From: an uncultured Alphaproteobacteria bacterium | GTDB lineage: Bacteria; Pseudomonadota; Alphaproteobacteria; Parvibaculales; Parvibaculaceae | Length of the DNA stretch: 64,000 nt | Direction of reading: 5' to 3' | Assembly: GCA_903889655.1 (NCBI GenBank) | Contig: CAISYL010000153.1 | Location: 1 to 64,000, forward strand | Shown here: one piece after another, positions 19,544 through 28,695 of the stretch | Numbering within the stretch: the stretch's first letter is position 1 | Layout of the letters: each line of letters begins with the position of its first letter | Translations under genes and position numbers: made by a program | The notes under the pieces: generated by a model | What the model was told of the DNA's origin: nothing | Seen by the model: only the letters and a program-made list of their open reading frames with translations | Databases searched by the model: none

Positions 19544-20110
19544 ATGGCCGAGGCAAGCACGGTGGCGAGCGGTGCGGATGCGAGGCAATCCTATTCGGGC
19601 GTCGCCAAGGCCTTTCACTGGACGATCGTCCTGCTCATCGCCTACATGCTCTACAATGGCTGGACGGCCGACGATGTGCCGAGAGAAGCCCGCGGCGGCG
19701 TCATGCAGCTTCACGCCGGTTTCGGCATCATCGTCCTTGTGCTGATGGCGGCGCGTCTTGCCTGGCGCGTCGGGCATCCGGCTCCGGCGCTGCCGTCCGA
19801 TCTGCCGCGCTGGCAGGTGATCGCGTCCAGGGCGACGCATCACGGCCTCTATTTCCTGGTCATCCTGCAGCCGCTGCTCGGTCTCACGCTCGGCATCACC
19901 TCGACAAAAAGCAATCTGATGCCTTTCGGCCTGTTCGGCCTGCAAGCCGCACCGAATAACGCGATCCACCACGTCGCCGGTTTGCTGCACGGTCTCAACG
20001 CCTATCTGATCGCCGCGCTTGTCGTGCTTCACATTCTGGCCGCGCTCTATCATCATTTCGTCCGGCACGATGCCGTGTTGAAGCGCATGCTGCCTTTCGT
20101 CAAAGCCTGA
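19544..20110 (+). CDS. Cytochrome b561 family protein
   Basis: KAFHWTIVLLIAYMLYNGW, HAGFGIIVLVLMAARLAWR, HHGLYFLVILQPLLGL, HHVAGLLHGLNAYLIAALVVLHILAALYHHF. Confidence 0.85.
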   Translation: MAEASTVASGADARQSYSGVAKAFHWTIVLLIAYMLYNGWTADDVPREARGGVMQLHAGFGIIVLVLMAARLAWRVGHPAPALPSDLPRWQVIASRATHHGLYFLVILQPLLGLTLGITSTKSNLMPFGLFGLQAAPNNAIHHVAGLLHGLNAYLIAALVVLHILAALYHHFVRHDAVLKRMLPFVKA

Positions 20111-20120
20111 GACACCCGGC

Positions 20121-20714
20121 ATGGTGACACTCAACAGGATTTACACACGTACCGGCGACAAGGGCACGACGGCGCTTGCGACCGGAGAACGCGTGCCGAA
20201 GCATGCGCTGAGGATCGAGAGCTACGGCACCGTCGACGAGACCAACGCGGCGATCGGCGTCGCACGCCTGCATACAAGCGACGATCCCGCCTTCGACGCG
20301 ATGCTGGCCCGCATCCAGAACGATCTCTTCGATCTCGGCGCCGATCTCGCGACGCCCGGCAAGACGGCGGCGGAACTCGGCTATGAGCCCTTGCGCATCC
20401 TCGAAACGCAGGTGACGCGGCTCGAAACCGAGATCGACGCGCTGAACGCAAATCTGTCGCCGCTCCGCTCCTTCGTGCTGCCCGGCGGCACGGCAGCGGC
20501 CGCATATCTCCATGTCGCGCGCACCGTCTGCCGCCGCGCCGAGCGCCTCGTCGTCGCCCTGGTGGAAGAAGACCCCGAACGCGTGAGCGAGCCGTCGATC
20601 AAATATCTGAACCGTCTCTCCGATTTCCTCTTCGTCGCAGCCCGTTATGCGAACTGGGCGCCCGAAGGCCGGGGCCCGGGCGACGTGCTCTGGACACCGG
20701 GTGCAAATCGCTGA
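20121..20714 (+). CDS. Cob(I)yrinic acid a,c-diamide adenosyltransferase, PduO type
   Basis: MVTLNRIYTRTGDKGTTAL, SYGTVDETNAAIGVAR, VLPGGTAAAAYLHVARTVCRRAER, YLNRLSDFLFVAARYAN. Confidence 0.93.
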   Translation: MVTLNRIYTRTGDKGTTALATGERVPKHALRIESYGTVDETNAAIGVARLHTSDDPAFDAMLARIQNDLFDLGADLATPGKTAAELGYEPLRILETQVTRLETEIDALNANLSPLRSFVLPGGTAAAAYLHVARTVCRRAERLVVALVEEDPERVSEPSIKYLNRLSDFLFVAARYANWAPEGRGPGDVLWTPGANR

Positions 20715-20792
20715 ACAGGCCGCAGCCAAGCCTTTGTTCTAAAATGCCTTTCAGGCCTGTACAGACCCCGCTCCGTCGCTGTCCCCATTTCG

Positions 20793-20821
20793 TTGACAGG
20801 GGCTTATGGCGGCTCTAGGTT
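20793..20821 (+). promoter_or_regulatory. Sigma70-like promoter upstream of etfBA
   Basis: TTGACA (20793-20798), 17-nt spacer, TAGGTT (20816-20821). Confidence 0.5.
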
Positions 20822-21012
20822 GCCGCACCGCAACAACGGCCTAAGTCCTCGTGCTGCCGGTTTCTCGTTCCCTTCATGGGTAGCCGTCCAAAGGTGCCTC
20901 ACCGGTGCCCATGGCAGGTTGAGGTCCGGAGCCGGAGCAACATCAAGACCGTCGCCGCGGCGAAAGCAGACTGGTTCAGCACGCCAAGGCGACGCGCAGG
21001 GAGTCTATCTCG

Positions 21013-21762
21013 ATGAAAGTCCTCGTGCCCGTGAAGCGCGTGGTCGACTACAACGTCAAGATCCGCGTGAAATCGGATCAGACGGGCGTCGATCTCGCCA
21101 ACGTGAAAATGTCCATGAATCCCTTCGACGAAATCGCCATCGAAGAGGCGGTGCGTCTGAAGGAAGCGGGCAAAGCGACCGAAGTGATCGCGGTGTCGAT
21201 CGGCGTGGCTCAGTCCACCGAGACGATCCGCACGGCGCTCGCCATGGGTGCCGACCGCGGCATCCTCGTGAAGTCGGACGAGACGGTCGAGCCGCTCGCC
21301 GTCGCGAAGATACTGAAGGCGATCGTCGAGGCCGAGAAGCCCGACCTCGTCATTCTCGGCAAGCAGGCGATCGACGACGATTCCAACCAGACGGGCCAGA
21401 TGCTCGCCGCCCTTCTGGGCTGGCCGCAGGGCACGTTTGCCTCCAAGGTCGAGTTCGAGGGCGACAAGCTCCTCCTCACCCGCGAGATCGACGGCGGATT
21501 GCAGACGCTGAAGCTCAACATGCCGGCGGTCGTCACCACAGACCTCCGCCTCAACGAGCCGCGCTATGCCTCGCTGCCGAACATCATGAAGGCGAAGAAG
21601 AAGCCGATCGACGAAAAGACGCCGGCCGATTACGGCGTCGACGTGAAGGCGCGCCTCCAGGTGCTGAAAGTGACCGAACCGCCGCAGCGTCAGGCCGGCA
21701 TCAAGGTTGAATCTGTCGAACAGCTCGTTGCGAAGCTGAAGGAAGCGGGAGTGATCGGATGA
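21013..21762 (+). CDS. etfB: Electron transfer flavoprotein subunit beta
   Basis: [67 protein letters not shown]. Confidence 0.96.
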   Translation: MKVLVPVKRVVDYNVKIRVKSDQTGVDLANVKMSMNPFDEIAIEEAVRLKEAGKATEVIAVSIGVAQSTETIRTALAMGADRGILVKSDETVEPLAVAKILKAIVEAEKPDLVILGKQAIDDDSNQTGQMLAALLGWPQGTFASKVEFEGDKLLLTREIDGGLQTLKLNMPAVVTTDLRLNEPRYASLPNIMKAKKKPIDEKTPADYGVDVKARLQVLKVTEPPQRQAGIKVESVEQLVAKLKEAGVIG

Positions 21763-22700
21763 CGACGCTGGTTATCGCAGAACACAACAATCAGACCCTC
21801 CACGACGCGACCGCGAAGGTCGTCACCGCCGCGACGAAGCTCGGCGGCGATGTGCATGTCCTCGTCGCGGGCCAGGGCGTCGACGCCGTGGCCGCCGCCG
21901 CGGCGAAGCTCGCGGGCGTCTCGAAGGTTCTCGTCGCCGACGACGCGCAATACGCGCACCGTACGGCCGAACCCCTCGCGGCCCTCGTCGTGAGCCTTGC
22001 CGGCTCCTATGACGCGATCGTCGCCGCCGCGACGACGGTCGGCAAGAACTTCGCCCCCCGCGCCGCTGCCCTGCTCGACGTGCAGCAGATCTCGGAAATC
22101 ATCGAGGTCGATGCGCCGGACACGTTCAAGCGTCCGATCTATGCCGGCAATGCGATCCAGACCGTGAAGTCGACCGACGCGAAGAAGGTCATCACGGTCC
22201 GCACGACGACCTTCCCGGCCGCCGCGCAGACGGGATCGGCCTCGATCGAGAAGATCGGTGCCGCCGCCAATCCGGGCCTTTCGGAATGGGTCAGCGAGAA
22301 CCTGACGAAGTCGGATCGTCCCGAACTCACCTCCGCCAAGATCATCATCTCCGGTGGCCGCGGCATGCAGTCGGGCGACAACTTCCACATGCTCGACAAG
22401 ATCGCCGACAAGCTCGGCGCCGCCGTCGGTGCCTCGCGCGCCGCAGTCGATGCGGGCTTCGTGCCGAACGACTACCAGGTCGGCCAGACCGGCAAGGTCG
22501 TCGCGCCCGATCTCTACATTGCGGTCGGCATCTCCGGTGCGATCCAGCATCTCGCCGGCATGAAGGACTCGAAAGTCATCGTCGCCATCAACAAGGACGA
22601 AGAGGCGCCGATCTTCCAGGTGGCCGATTACGGTCTCGTGGCGGACCTCTTCCAGGCAGTTCCGGCGCTTGAGCAGGAACTCGGTAAAATCGGTCTCTGA
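21759..22700 (+). CDS. etfA: Electron transfer flavoprotein subunit alpha
   Basis: ATG overlaps etfB stop; [90 protein letters not shown]. Confidence 0.96.
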   Translation: MTTLVIAEHNNQTLHDATAKVVTAATKLGGDVHVLVAGQGVDAVAAAAAKLAGVSKVLVADDAQYAHRTAEPLAALVVSLAGSYDAIVAAATTVGKNFAPRAAALLDVQQISEIIEVDAPDTFKRPIYAGNAIQTVKSTDAKKVITVRTTTFPAAAQTGSASIEKIGAAANPGLSEWVSENLTKSDRPELTSAKIIISGGRGMQSGDNFHMLDKIADKLGAAVGASRAAVDAGFVPNDYQVGQTGKVVAPDLYIAVGISGAIQHLAGMKDSKVIVAINKDEEAPIFQVADYGLVADLFQAVPALEQELGKIGL

Positions 22701-22730
22701 CGTTCAGGGATGACAACGCACCGATGACAA

Positions 22731-22768
22731 AACGGCGCTGCAGGTTGACCTCGCAGCGCCGTTTTTGT
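22731..22768 (+). terminator. Rho-independent terminator after etfBA
   Basis: AACGGCGCTG (22731-22740) ... CAGCGCCGTT then TTTG. Confidence 0.85.
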
Positions 22769-22839
22769 CAGCGGGCACCAATCAGGTATTGTATCTCCGG
22801 TGCGGAGGCGTCCTCCGCATCAGGTTTGGATGGACGGGC

Positions 22840-23715
22840 ATGAACATTCGCAAGGTCGGCGTTATCGGCGCGGGTCAGATGGGCAACGGCATCGCGCATG
22901 TCTGCGCGCTCGCAGGCTGCGAGGTCCTCCTGAACGACGTCTCGAAGGAGCGGATCGAGGCGGGGCTCGCCACGATCGACGGCAATATGAGCCGTCAGGT
23001 CCATTCGGGCCGCATCAGCGCGGCCGACCGCGACGCCGCCCTCGAACGCATTTCGGCAGCCGTCACCTATGACGCCTTCGAGGCGACCGATTTCGTCATC
23101 GAATCCGCGAGCGAAAACGAGGCCGTGAAGCGCAAGATTTTCGCAGACCTCTGCCCGCACCTCCGCGAAGACGCGATCATCGCCACCAATACCTCCTCGA
23201 TCTCGATCACGAGGCTCGCCGCCTCGACGGACCGGCCCGAGAAATTCATCGGCATGCATTTCATGAACCCGGTGCCGGTGATGGAACTCGTCGAAGTGGT
23301 GCGCGGCATCGCGACCGACGACGACACCTTCGATGCGGTCCGCGATCTCGCCGGCCGCCTCGGCAAGCAGACGGCCAATGCCGAGGACTTCCCTGCCTTC
23401 ATCGTCAACCGCATCCTGCTGCCGATGATCAACGAGGCGGTCTATGTGCTTTACGAGGGCGTCGGCTCGGTCGAGAGTATCGACAAGGCCATGCGTCTCG
23501 GCGCGAACCATCCGATGGGGCCGCTGCAACTCGCTGACTTCATCGGTCTCGATACCTGCCTCTCGATCATGCAGGTCCTTCACGAAGGCCTGTCGGATTC
23601 CAAATACCGCCCCTGCCCGCTTCTGGTGAAATATGTCGAGGCCGGCTGGCTCGGCCGCAAGACGCAGCGCGGCTTCTATGATTATCGCGGCGAAAAGCCC
23701 GTTCCGACACGCTGA
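22840..23715 (+). CDS. 3-hydroxybutyryl-CoA dehydrogenase
   Basis: MNIRKVGVIGAGQMGNGIAHVCALAG, IATNTSSISITRLA, GMHFMNPVPVMELVEVVRG, NHPMGPLQLADFIGLDTCL. Confidence 0.93.
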   Translation: MNIRKVGVIGAGQMGNGIAHVCALAGCEVLLNDVSKERIEAGLATIDGNMSRQVHSGRISAADRDAALERISAAVTYDAFEATDFVIESASENEAVKRKIFADLCPHLREDAIIATNTSSISITRLAASTDRPEKFIGMHFMNPVPVMELVEVVRGIATDDDTFDAVRDLAGRLGKQTANAEDFPAFIVNRILLPMINEAVYVLYEGVGSVESIDKAMRLGANHPMGPLQLADFIGLDTCLSIMQVLHEGLSDSKYRPCPLLVKYVEAGWLGRKTQRGFYDYRGEKPVPTR

Positions 23716-23767
23716 ACGGCGCCCGGTGCGGGCATCGATCTCTAACCTTCATTAACACTTTCCTCTC

Positions 23768-24328
23768 ATGATGGAGGCCTGTCACCGCTTGAGGGGCTGG
23801 CCAGTCATGGTTGCAAATCCGGACGCCGCCGACGTCGACGATCAGCGGCTGGAATTTCTCGACGCTCCGACCCATCCATCCGTGGTCGCTCTCAACGACT
23901 ATTGGAACGAGAAGCGCGCGGGCCGCGCCATGCCCGACCGGCGGGACATCTCGCCGGCCCATATCGTCCCCTTTCTGCCGAATATCCTTCTGTCCGAAGT
24001 CGTCGACGGCGGCCGCGATTTCCGTCTGCGTATCTTCGGCACGTCGCTCGTTGCCCTGATCGGCAAGGAAATGACCGGCAGATTGCTGTCCGAGATCACC
24101 GGCGATCCACGCCTTCTGGTCAGACCCACCGCCGCGCAACACCGCACTCTTGCGGTCATCAGCGCCGCCTATAAGGCCCGGCGACCGGTCTTCGCCAGCG
24201 GCAGGCTGATCAACACCGTCCACCGGAGCCTCGAATGGCACAGCTTCTCGAGCCCGATGACGGTGGGCGGAGAGGAAATCGGCCAGATGCTCGGCGCGCT
24301 CTTCGTCGTGGAACGATCCGCCTCCTGA
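23768..24328 (+). CDS. PAS-like (PAS_5 type) domain protein, copy 1
   Basis: LNDYWNEKRAGRAMPDRRDISPAHIVPFLPNILLSEVVDGGRDFRLRIFGTSLVALIGKEMTG; typical alphaproteobacterial PAS_5 pattern. Confidence 0.75.
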   Translation: MMEACHRLRGWPVMVANPDAADVDDQRLEFLDAPTHPSVVALNDYWNEKRAGRAMPDRRDISPAHIVPFLPNILLSEVVDGGRDFRLRIFGTSLVALIGKEMTGRLLSEITGDPRLLVRPTAAQHRTLAVISAAYKARRPVFASGRLINTVHRSLEWHSFSSPMTVGGEEIGQMLGALFVVERSAS

Positions 24329-24386
24329 ACGTGCCCGGCAGCGGCTGGCCGGAACAGACAGGGATTCTTAACCCGGTGCCCGGAAG

Positions 24387-24959
24387 ATGATGCCGTGGTC
24401 TCAGGGGATGAGGACGACCGTAATGGGCGGGGCCGAAACGGAACGCGCACTTGCCGGCGAGAGCCGGAGTGATGAAAGCCTGCGCTATCCGCAGCGGCCG
24501 GAACACCCAGGCACTGCACAGCTGATCGCCTATTGGCACACCAAACGCGCGGTCCGTCCCATGCCTGATCGCGCCGACATCGCTCCCGGCGAACTCGCCG
24601 GACTTCTCCCCAACATCGTCATTTCGGAAGTCCTTCGCGACGGCGAGGATTTCCGTGTGCGTATCTTCGGCACGGCGCTGGTCGAACTTGTCGGCGAGGA
24701 ACGGACGGGCAAATGCCTGTCGGAATTCGGCGTCGACGCCTTCATCCCCACAAAGCCCGAACGCGTGCAGAGCCATTGGTTCGACGTCACGCGACGCTCA
24801 TTCGTCGTCCGCCACCCCGTTCTCGTCAGCGGCACGATGGCAAGTTCGAACCGCTCCTATATTTCCTGGCATGGCGTCTCCATGCCGCTGACCTCCGGCG
24901 GCAGCGAAGTCGCGCAGATGCTGGGCGGCATATTCGTCGTCGACGCGGGCTGCCGGTAA
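24387..24959 (+). CDS. PAS-like (PAS_5 type) domain protein, copy 2 (tandem paralog)
   Basis: IAYWHTKRAVRPMPDRADIAPGELAGLLPNIVISEVLRDGEDFRVRIFGTALVELVGEERTGKCLSE aligns along its length with the preceding ORF. Confidence 0.75.
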   Translation: MMPWSQGMRTTVMGGAETERALAGESRSDESLRYPQRPEHPGTAQLIAYWHTKRAVRPMPDRADIAPGELAGLLPNIVISEVLRDGEDFRVRIFGTALVELVGEERTGKCLSEFGVDAFIPTKPERVQSHWFDVTRRSFVVRHPVLVSGTMASSNRSYISWHGVSMPLTSGGSEVAQMLGGIFVVDAGCR

Positions 24960-24979
24960 AGCCGTGCCCGGGCCCAGGA

Positions 24980-25609
24980 TCACTGCGCGAAGGTGAGTTT
25001 CAACGCCGCCTCGATCAAGGCTTTGGCTTCGGGCGAATCCCAATGGGCAGGCCCCACCAGCCTGCCGATCTCCTTGCCGTCCGGCGAGACGAGGATCGTC
25101 GTTGGCATGCCATAGGCCTTCATGGCGAAAATCGCCCGCGATGTCGGGTCGTTATAGAGCGCGATGTGGTCCGCCTTGACCTCCGCGAGGAAGGCCTTGG
25201 CGAGATCGTGCCCGTCCTTGTCGACGCTGAGGGCCAGAACCTGAAAGCGGTCGCTCCCGAGAGCACCCTGAAGCCCGTTCAGTGCCGGCATCTCCTCCCG
25301 GCAGGGCACGCACCAGGTCGCCCAGAGATTGAGAAGGATGAGCTTGCCCCTGAAATCGGAGAGTTTGACGTCCTTGCCGTCCCCATCCTTGAAGGGGAGG
25401 TCCGGAACGGGCTTCGGCGCCGCATCGGCCTTGAAATTCGCGACTGCGCCGGTCGCGTAGGGGCTCAGCGCGGCCGCATGCCCGTCTTCCGGCGTCTCTC
25501 CGACCCTCCCGCCATTGCCTAAGGGCCCGGCGATCAAGTATACCGCCGCAACGACGATTATGACGGCGGCGGCGATAATCAGGATAGGTTTGCTGCTGGA
25601 ACGAAACAT
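24980..25609 (-). CDS. TlpA-like thiol:disulfide oxidoreductase
   Basis: N-terminal TM anchor, [22 protein letters not shown] thioredoxin-fold active site. Confidence 0.9.
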   Translation of the reverse strand: MFRSSSKPILIIAAAVIIVVAAVYLIAGPLGNGGRVGETPEDGHAAALSPYATGAVANFKADAAPKPVPDLPFKDGDGKDVKLSDFRGKLILLNLWATWCVPCREEMPALNGLQGALGSDRFQVLALSVDKDGHDLAKAFLAEVKADHIALYNDPTSRAIFAMKAYGMPTTILVSPDGKEIGRLVGPAHWDSPEAKALIEAALKLTFAQ

Positions 25610-25673
25610 CGGGTCTCAGAACTCCGCGCCCTCGCGATCCAGGGGCCGGGCTCGACGCCCGGGGAACCTCGCG

Positions 25674-27080
25674 ATGAGCAACAAAATGTGGGGCGGCCGC
25701 TTCGGCGAAGGTCCCGACCGCATCATGGAGGAGATCAACGCCTCCATCGGCTTCGATCAGCGCTTCTTCGCCCAGGACATCCGGGGCTCGAAGGCGCATT
25801 GCGCCATGTTGGCCGAAACCGGAATTATCTCAAGAGCCGATGCCGATCAAATCATCGCCGGCCTCGAGGCGGTTCTGGCCGAGATCGAGGGCGGAAAGTT
25901 CGAATTCAGGCGCGACCTCGAAGACATCCACATGAATGTGGAATCGCGGCTCGCCGATCTCGTCGGCGCGGCGGCGGGCCGGCTCCACACGGCGCGGTCC
26001 CGCAACGATCAGGTGGCGCTCGACTTCAAGCTCTATATTCGCGACACGATCGATCATCTCGACGAGCAGCTCGAGGCTTTCCAGAATGCGCTGCTCGACA
26101 AGGCGGAAGCGAACGCCGATACGATCATGCCCGGCTTCACGCATCTCCAGACCGCGCAGCCCGTCACCTTCGGACATCATTGCCTCGCCTATGTCGAGAT
26201 GGCGGCGCGCGATCGCGGTCGCTTTGCCGATGCGAGAAAGCGCCTCAATGAAAGCCCGCTCGGCAGCGCGGCGCTGGCCGGCACATCCTTTCCGATCGAT
26301 CGTCACATGACGGCGAAGGCGCTCGGCTTCGACCGCCCGACGCGGAACTCGCTCGACAGCGTGTCCGACCGGGACTTCGTGCTCGAAACCATGTCGGCCG
26401 CCGCCATTGCCGCAACGCATCTTTCGCGCTTCGCCGAGGAAATCGTCATCTGGTCGACACCCGGCTTCAATTTCGTGCGCCTGACCGACGGCTTCACCAC
26501 CGGCTCCTCGATCATGCCGCAGAAGCGCAATCCCGACGCGGCAGAACTCGTCCGCGCGAAGTCGGGCCGCGTCATCGGCGACCTGACGGCGCTCCTCATC
26601 GTGATGAAGGGCCTGCCGCTCGCCTATTCCAAGGACATGCAGGAAGACAAGGAAGCGGCCTTCGACGCGCTCGACGCATTGTCGCTGTCGCTTGCCGCGA
26701 TGACCGGCATGATCGCGACCCTGACGGTCAACACCAGGGAAATGCGCGCCGCCGCCTCGCGCGGCTTTGCGACCGCAACGGATCTGGCCGACTGGCTGGT
26801 CCACCGCCTCAACGTGCCTTTCCGCCAGGCCCATCACATCACCGGGTCCCTCGTCGCCAAGGCCGAGAAGAAGGGCGTCGACCTGGACGGCCTTTCGCTG
26901 GCCGAAATGCAGGACGTGGAACCCGGCATCACCGATGAGGTATATTCGGTGCTGGGCGTCGACAACTCGGTCGCCAGCCGGACCAGCTTCGGCGGCACGG
27001 CACCCGACAATGTGCGCGCATCGGTATCCTGGTGGCGCGCGGAACTCGGCCGCAATGGCCGCGAGGGGGAAAAGAGATGA
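25674..27080 (+). CDS. argH: Argininosuccinate lyase
   Basis: [54 protein letters not shown]; start 25674. Confidence 0.97.
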   Translation: MSNKMWGGRFGEGPDRIMEEINASIGFDQRFFAQDIRGSKAHCAMLAETGIISRADADQIIAGLEAVLAEIEGGKFEFRRDLEDIHMNVESRLADLVGAAAGRLHTARSRNDQVALDFKLYIRDTIDHLDEQLEAFQNALLDKAEANADTIMPGFTHLQTAQPVTFGHHCLAYVEMAARDRGRFADARKRLNESPLGSAALAGTSFPIDRHMTAKALGFDRPTRNSLDSVSDRDFVLETMSAAAIAATHLSRFAEEIVIWSTPGFNFVRLTDGFTTGSSIMPQKRNPDAAELVRAKSGRVIGDLTALLIVMKGLPLAYSKDMQEDKEAAFDALDALSLSLAAMTGMIATLTVNTREMRAAASRGFATATDLADWLVHRLNVPFRQAHHITGSLVAKAEKKGVDLDGLSLAEMQDVEPGITDEVYSVLGVDNSVASRTSFGGTAPDNVRASVSWWRAELGRNGREGEKR

Positions 27081-27322
27081 ACCGGCGAATGACGATCACG
27101 GCCGCACTCGGCCTCTCGGTCCTCCTCGCGCTCGGCGCCTGCGGTCGCAAGGGCGATCTCGAACCGCCGCCCGGCGTCAGCCCCGACATGGCGGCGAAAG
27201 CGCCCGGCTGTGGCGGTACCGCGCCCCATACCTCGACGCAGAACGAGCCCGTCGACATGCAGCATCCGGGCAGCATGGCCGGCCCGAACCAGATGCCGGA
27301 CACAACGGTTCCGCCCTGCTGA
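27077..27322 (+). CDS. Small LptM-like lipoprotein
   Basis: Lipobox [18 protein letters not shown]; located between argH and lysA. Confidence 0.8.
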   Translation: MNRRMTITAALGLSVLLALGACGRKGDLEPPPGVSPDMAAKAPGCGGTAPHTSTQNEPVDMQHPGSMAGPNQMPDTTVPPC

Positions 27323-27362
27323 GCAAGGCGCCCGAACAGACGTTCCCGAAAGCCGACCGCTC

Positions 27363-28640
27363 ATGAACCATTTCGAATACAAGGACGGCGTTCTTCATGC
27401 CGAAGACGTCGCCATTCCCGACATCGCGGCGGCGGTCGGCACGCCCTTCTATTGCTATTCCTCGGCGACGCTGACGCGCCACGCGCAGGTCTTCGTCGAC
27501 GCCTTCAAGGGCCAGCCGGCGCGGCTCTGCTATGCGGTGAAGGCCAATTCCAATCTCGCCGTCATCGCGACGCTGGCCAAGGTCGGCGTCGGCGCGGATG
27601 TCGTCTCGGAAGGCGAGCTGCGCCGCGCGCTCGCCGCGGGCATTCCGCCTTCAAAGATCGTCTTCTCCGGCGTCGGCAAGACGGCGCAGGAGATCGCCTT
27701 CGCGCTCGAGACCGGCATCGACCAATTCAACGTCGAATCCGAACCCGAACTCGAACTCCTCTCGGCGCTCGCCGACGCCCGCGGCCTCACCGCGAAGATC
27801 GCGATCCGCGTCAATCCTGACGTCGACGCGAAGACGCATGAGAAGATCGCGACGGGCAAGGCCGAAAACAAGTTCGGCATCTCCTGGAAGCGCGCGCCTG
27901 CCGTCTATGCCCGCGCAAAGGCGCTTCCCGGCATTGCCGCCATCGGCATCGACGTCCATATCGGCAGTCAGTTGACTTCGCTCGAACCCTTCGAAGCGGC
28001 CTTTACCCGCGTCGCCGGCATGGTCGAGGAACTGCGCCGCGAAGGCCACGCGATTTCACGCATCGATCTCGGCGGCGGGCTCGGCATCCCCTATCGCGGC
28101 GACAACGACATTCCTCCCCATCCGGATGAATATGCCGCGATGGTGAAGCGCACCGTCGGCCATCTCGGCTGCGAGCTGACCTACGAGCCGGGACGCCTGC
28201 TGGTCGGCAATGCCGGCATCCTCGTCTCCCGCGTCATCTATGAAAAGCAGGGCGACGCCCGCCATTTCCTGATCGTCGATGCGGCGATGAACGACCTCAT
28301 CCGCCCGACGCTCTACGACGCCTATCACGAGATCCGGCCCGTGGCGGAGCCGGCCTCCGCCACCGAGCGCGCGGTTTACGACGTCGTCGGCCCCGTCTGC
28401 GAGACCGGAGACTTCCTTGCCAAGGGCCGCGAGATGGCGCGGCTGAAGGCGGACGATCTCGTCGCGATCATGTCGGCTGGCGCCTATGGCGCGGTGCAGG
28501 CTTCGGAATACAACACGAGGCCGCTCGTGCCGGAGGTGCTCGTCAATGGCGCGGACTATGCCGTCATACGCGCGCGCCCAAGTTATGACGAAATGCTGAA
28601 GCACGATATGATCCCGGCCTGGCTCGAAGGGGCTCGCTAG
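27363..28640 (+). CDS. lysA: Diaminopimelate decarboxylase
   Basis: CYAVKANSNLAVIATLAKVGVGADVVSEGEL, HIGSQLTSLEPF, DLGGGLGIPY, EPGRLLVGNAGILV, VGPVCETGDFLAKGR. Confidence 0.97.
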   Translation: MNHFEYKDGVLHAEDVAIPDIAAAVGTPFYCYSSATLTRHAQVFVDAFKGQPARLCYAVKANSNLAVIATLAKVGVGADVVSEGELRRALAAGIPPSKIVFSGVGKTAQEIAFALETGIDQFNVESEPELELLSALADARGLTAKIAIRVNPDVDAKTHEKIATGKAENKFGISWKRAPAVYARAKALPGIAAIGIDVHIGSQLTSLEPFEAAFTRVAGMVEELRREGHAISRIDLGGGLGIPYRGDNDIPPHPDEYAAMVKRTVGHLGCELTYEPGRLLVGNAGILVSRVIYEKQGDARHFLIVDAAMNDLIRPTLYDAYHEIRPVAEPASATERAVYDVVGPVCETGDFLAKGREMARLKADDLVAIMSAGAYGAVQASEYNTRPLVPEVLVNGADYAVIRARPSYDEMLKHDMIPAWLEGAR

Positions 28641-28695
28641 ACGCGAGAACACCCTTCGGCCTTGCGAGGAACGGCTCGACAAGAGGCGCGAGGAT

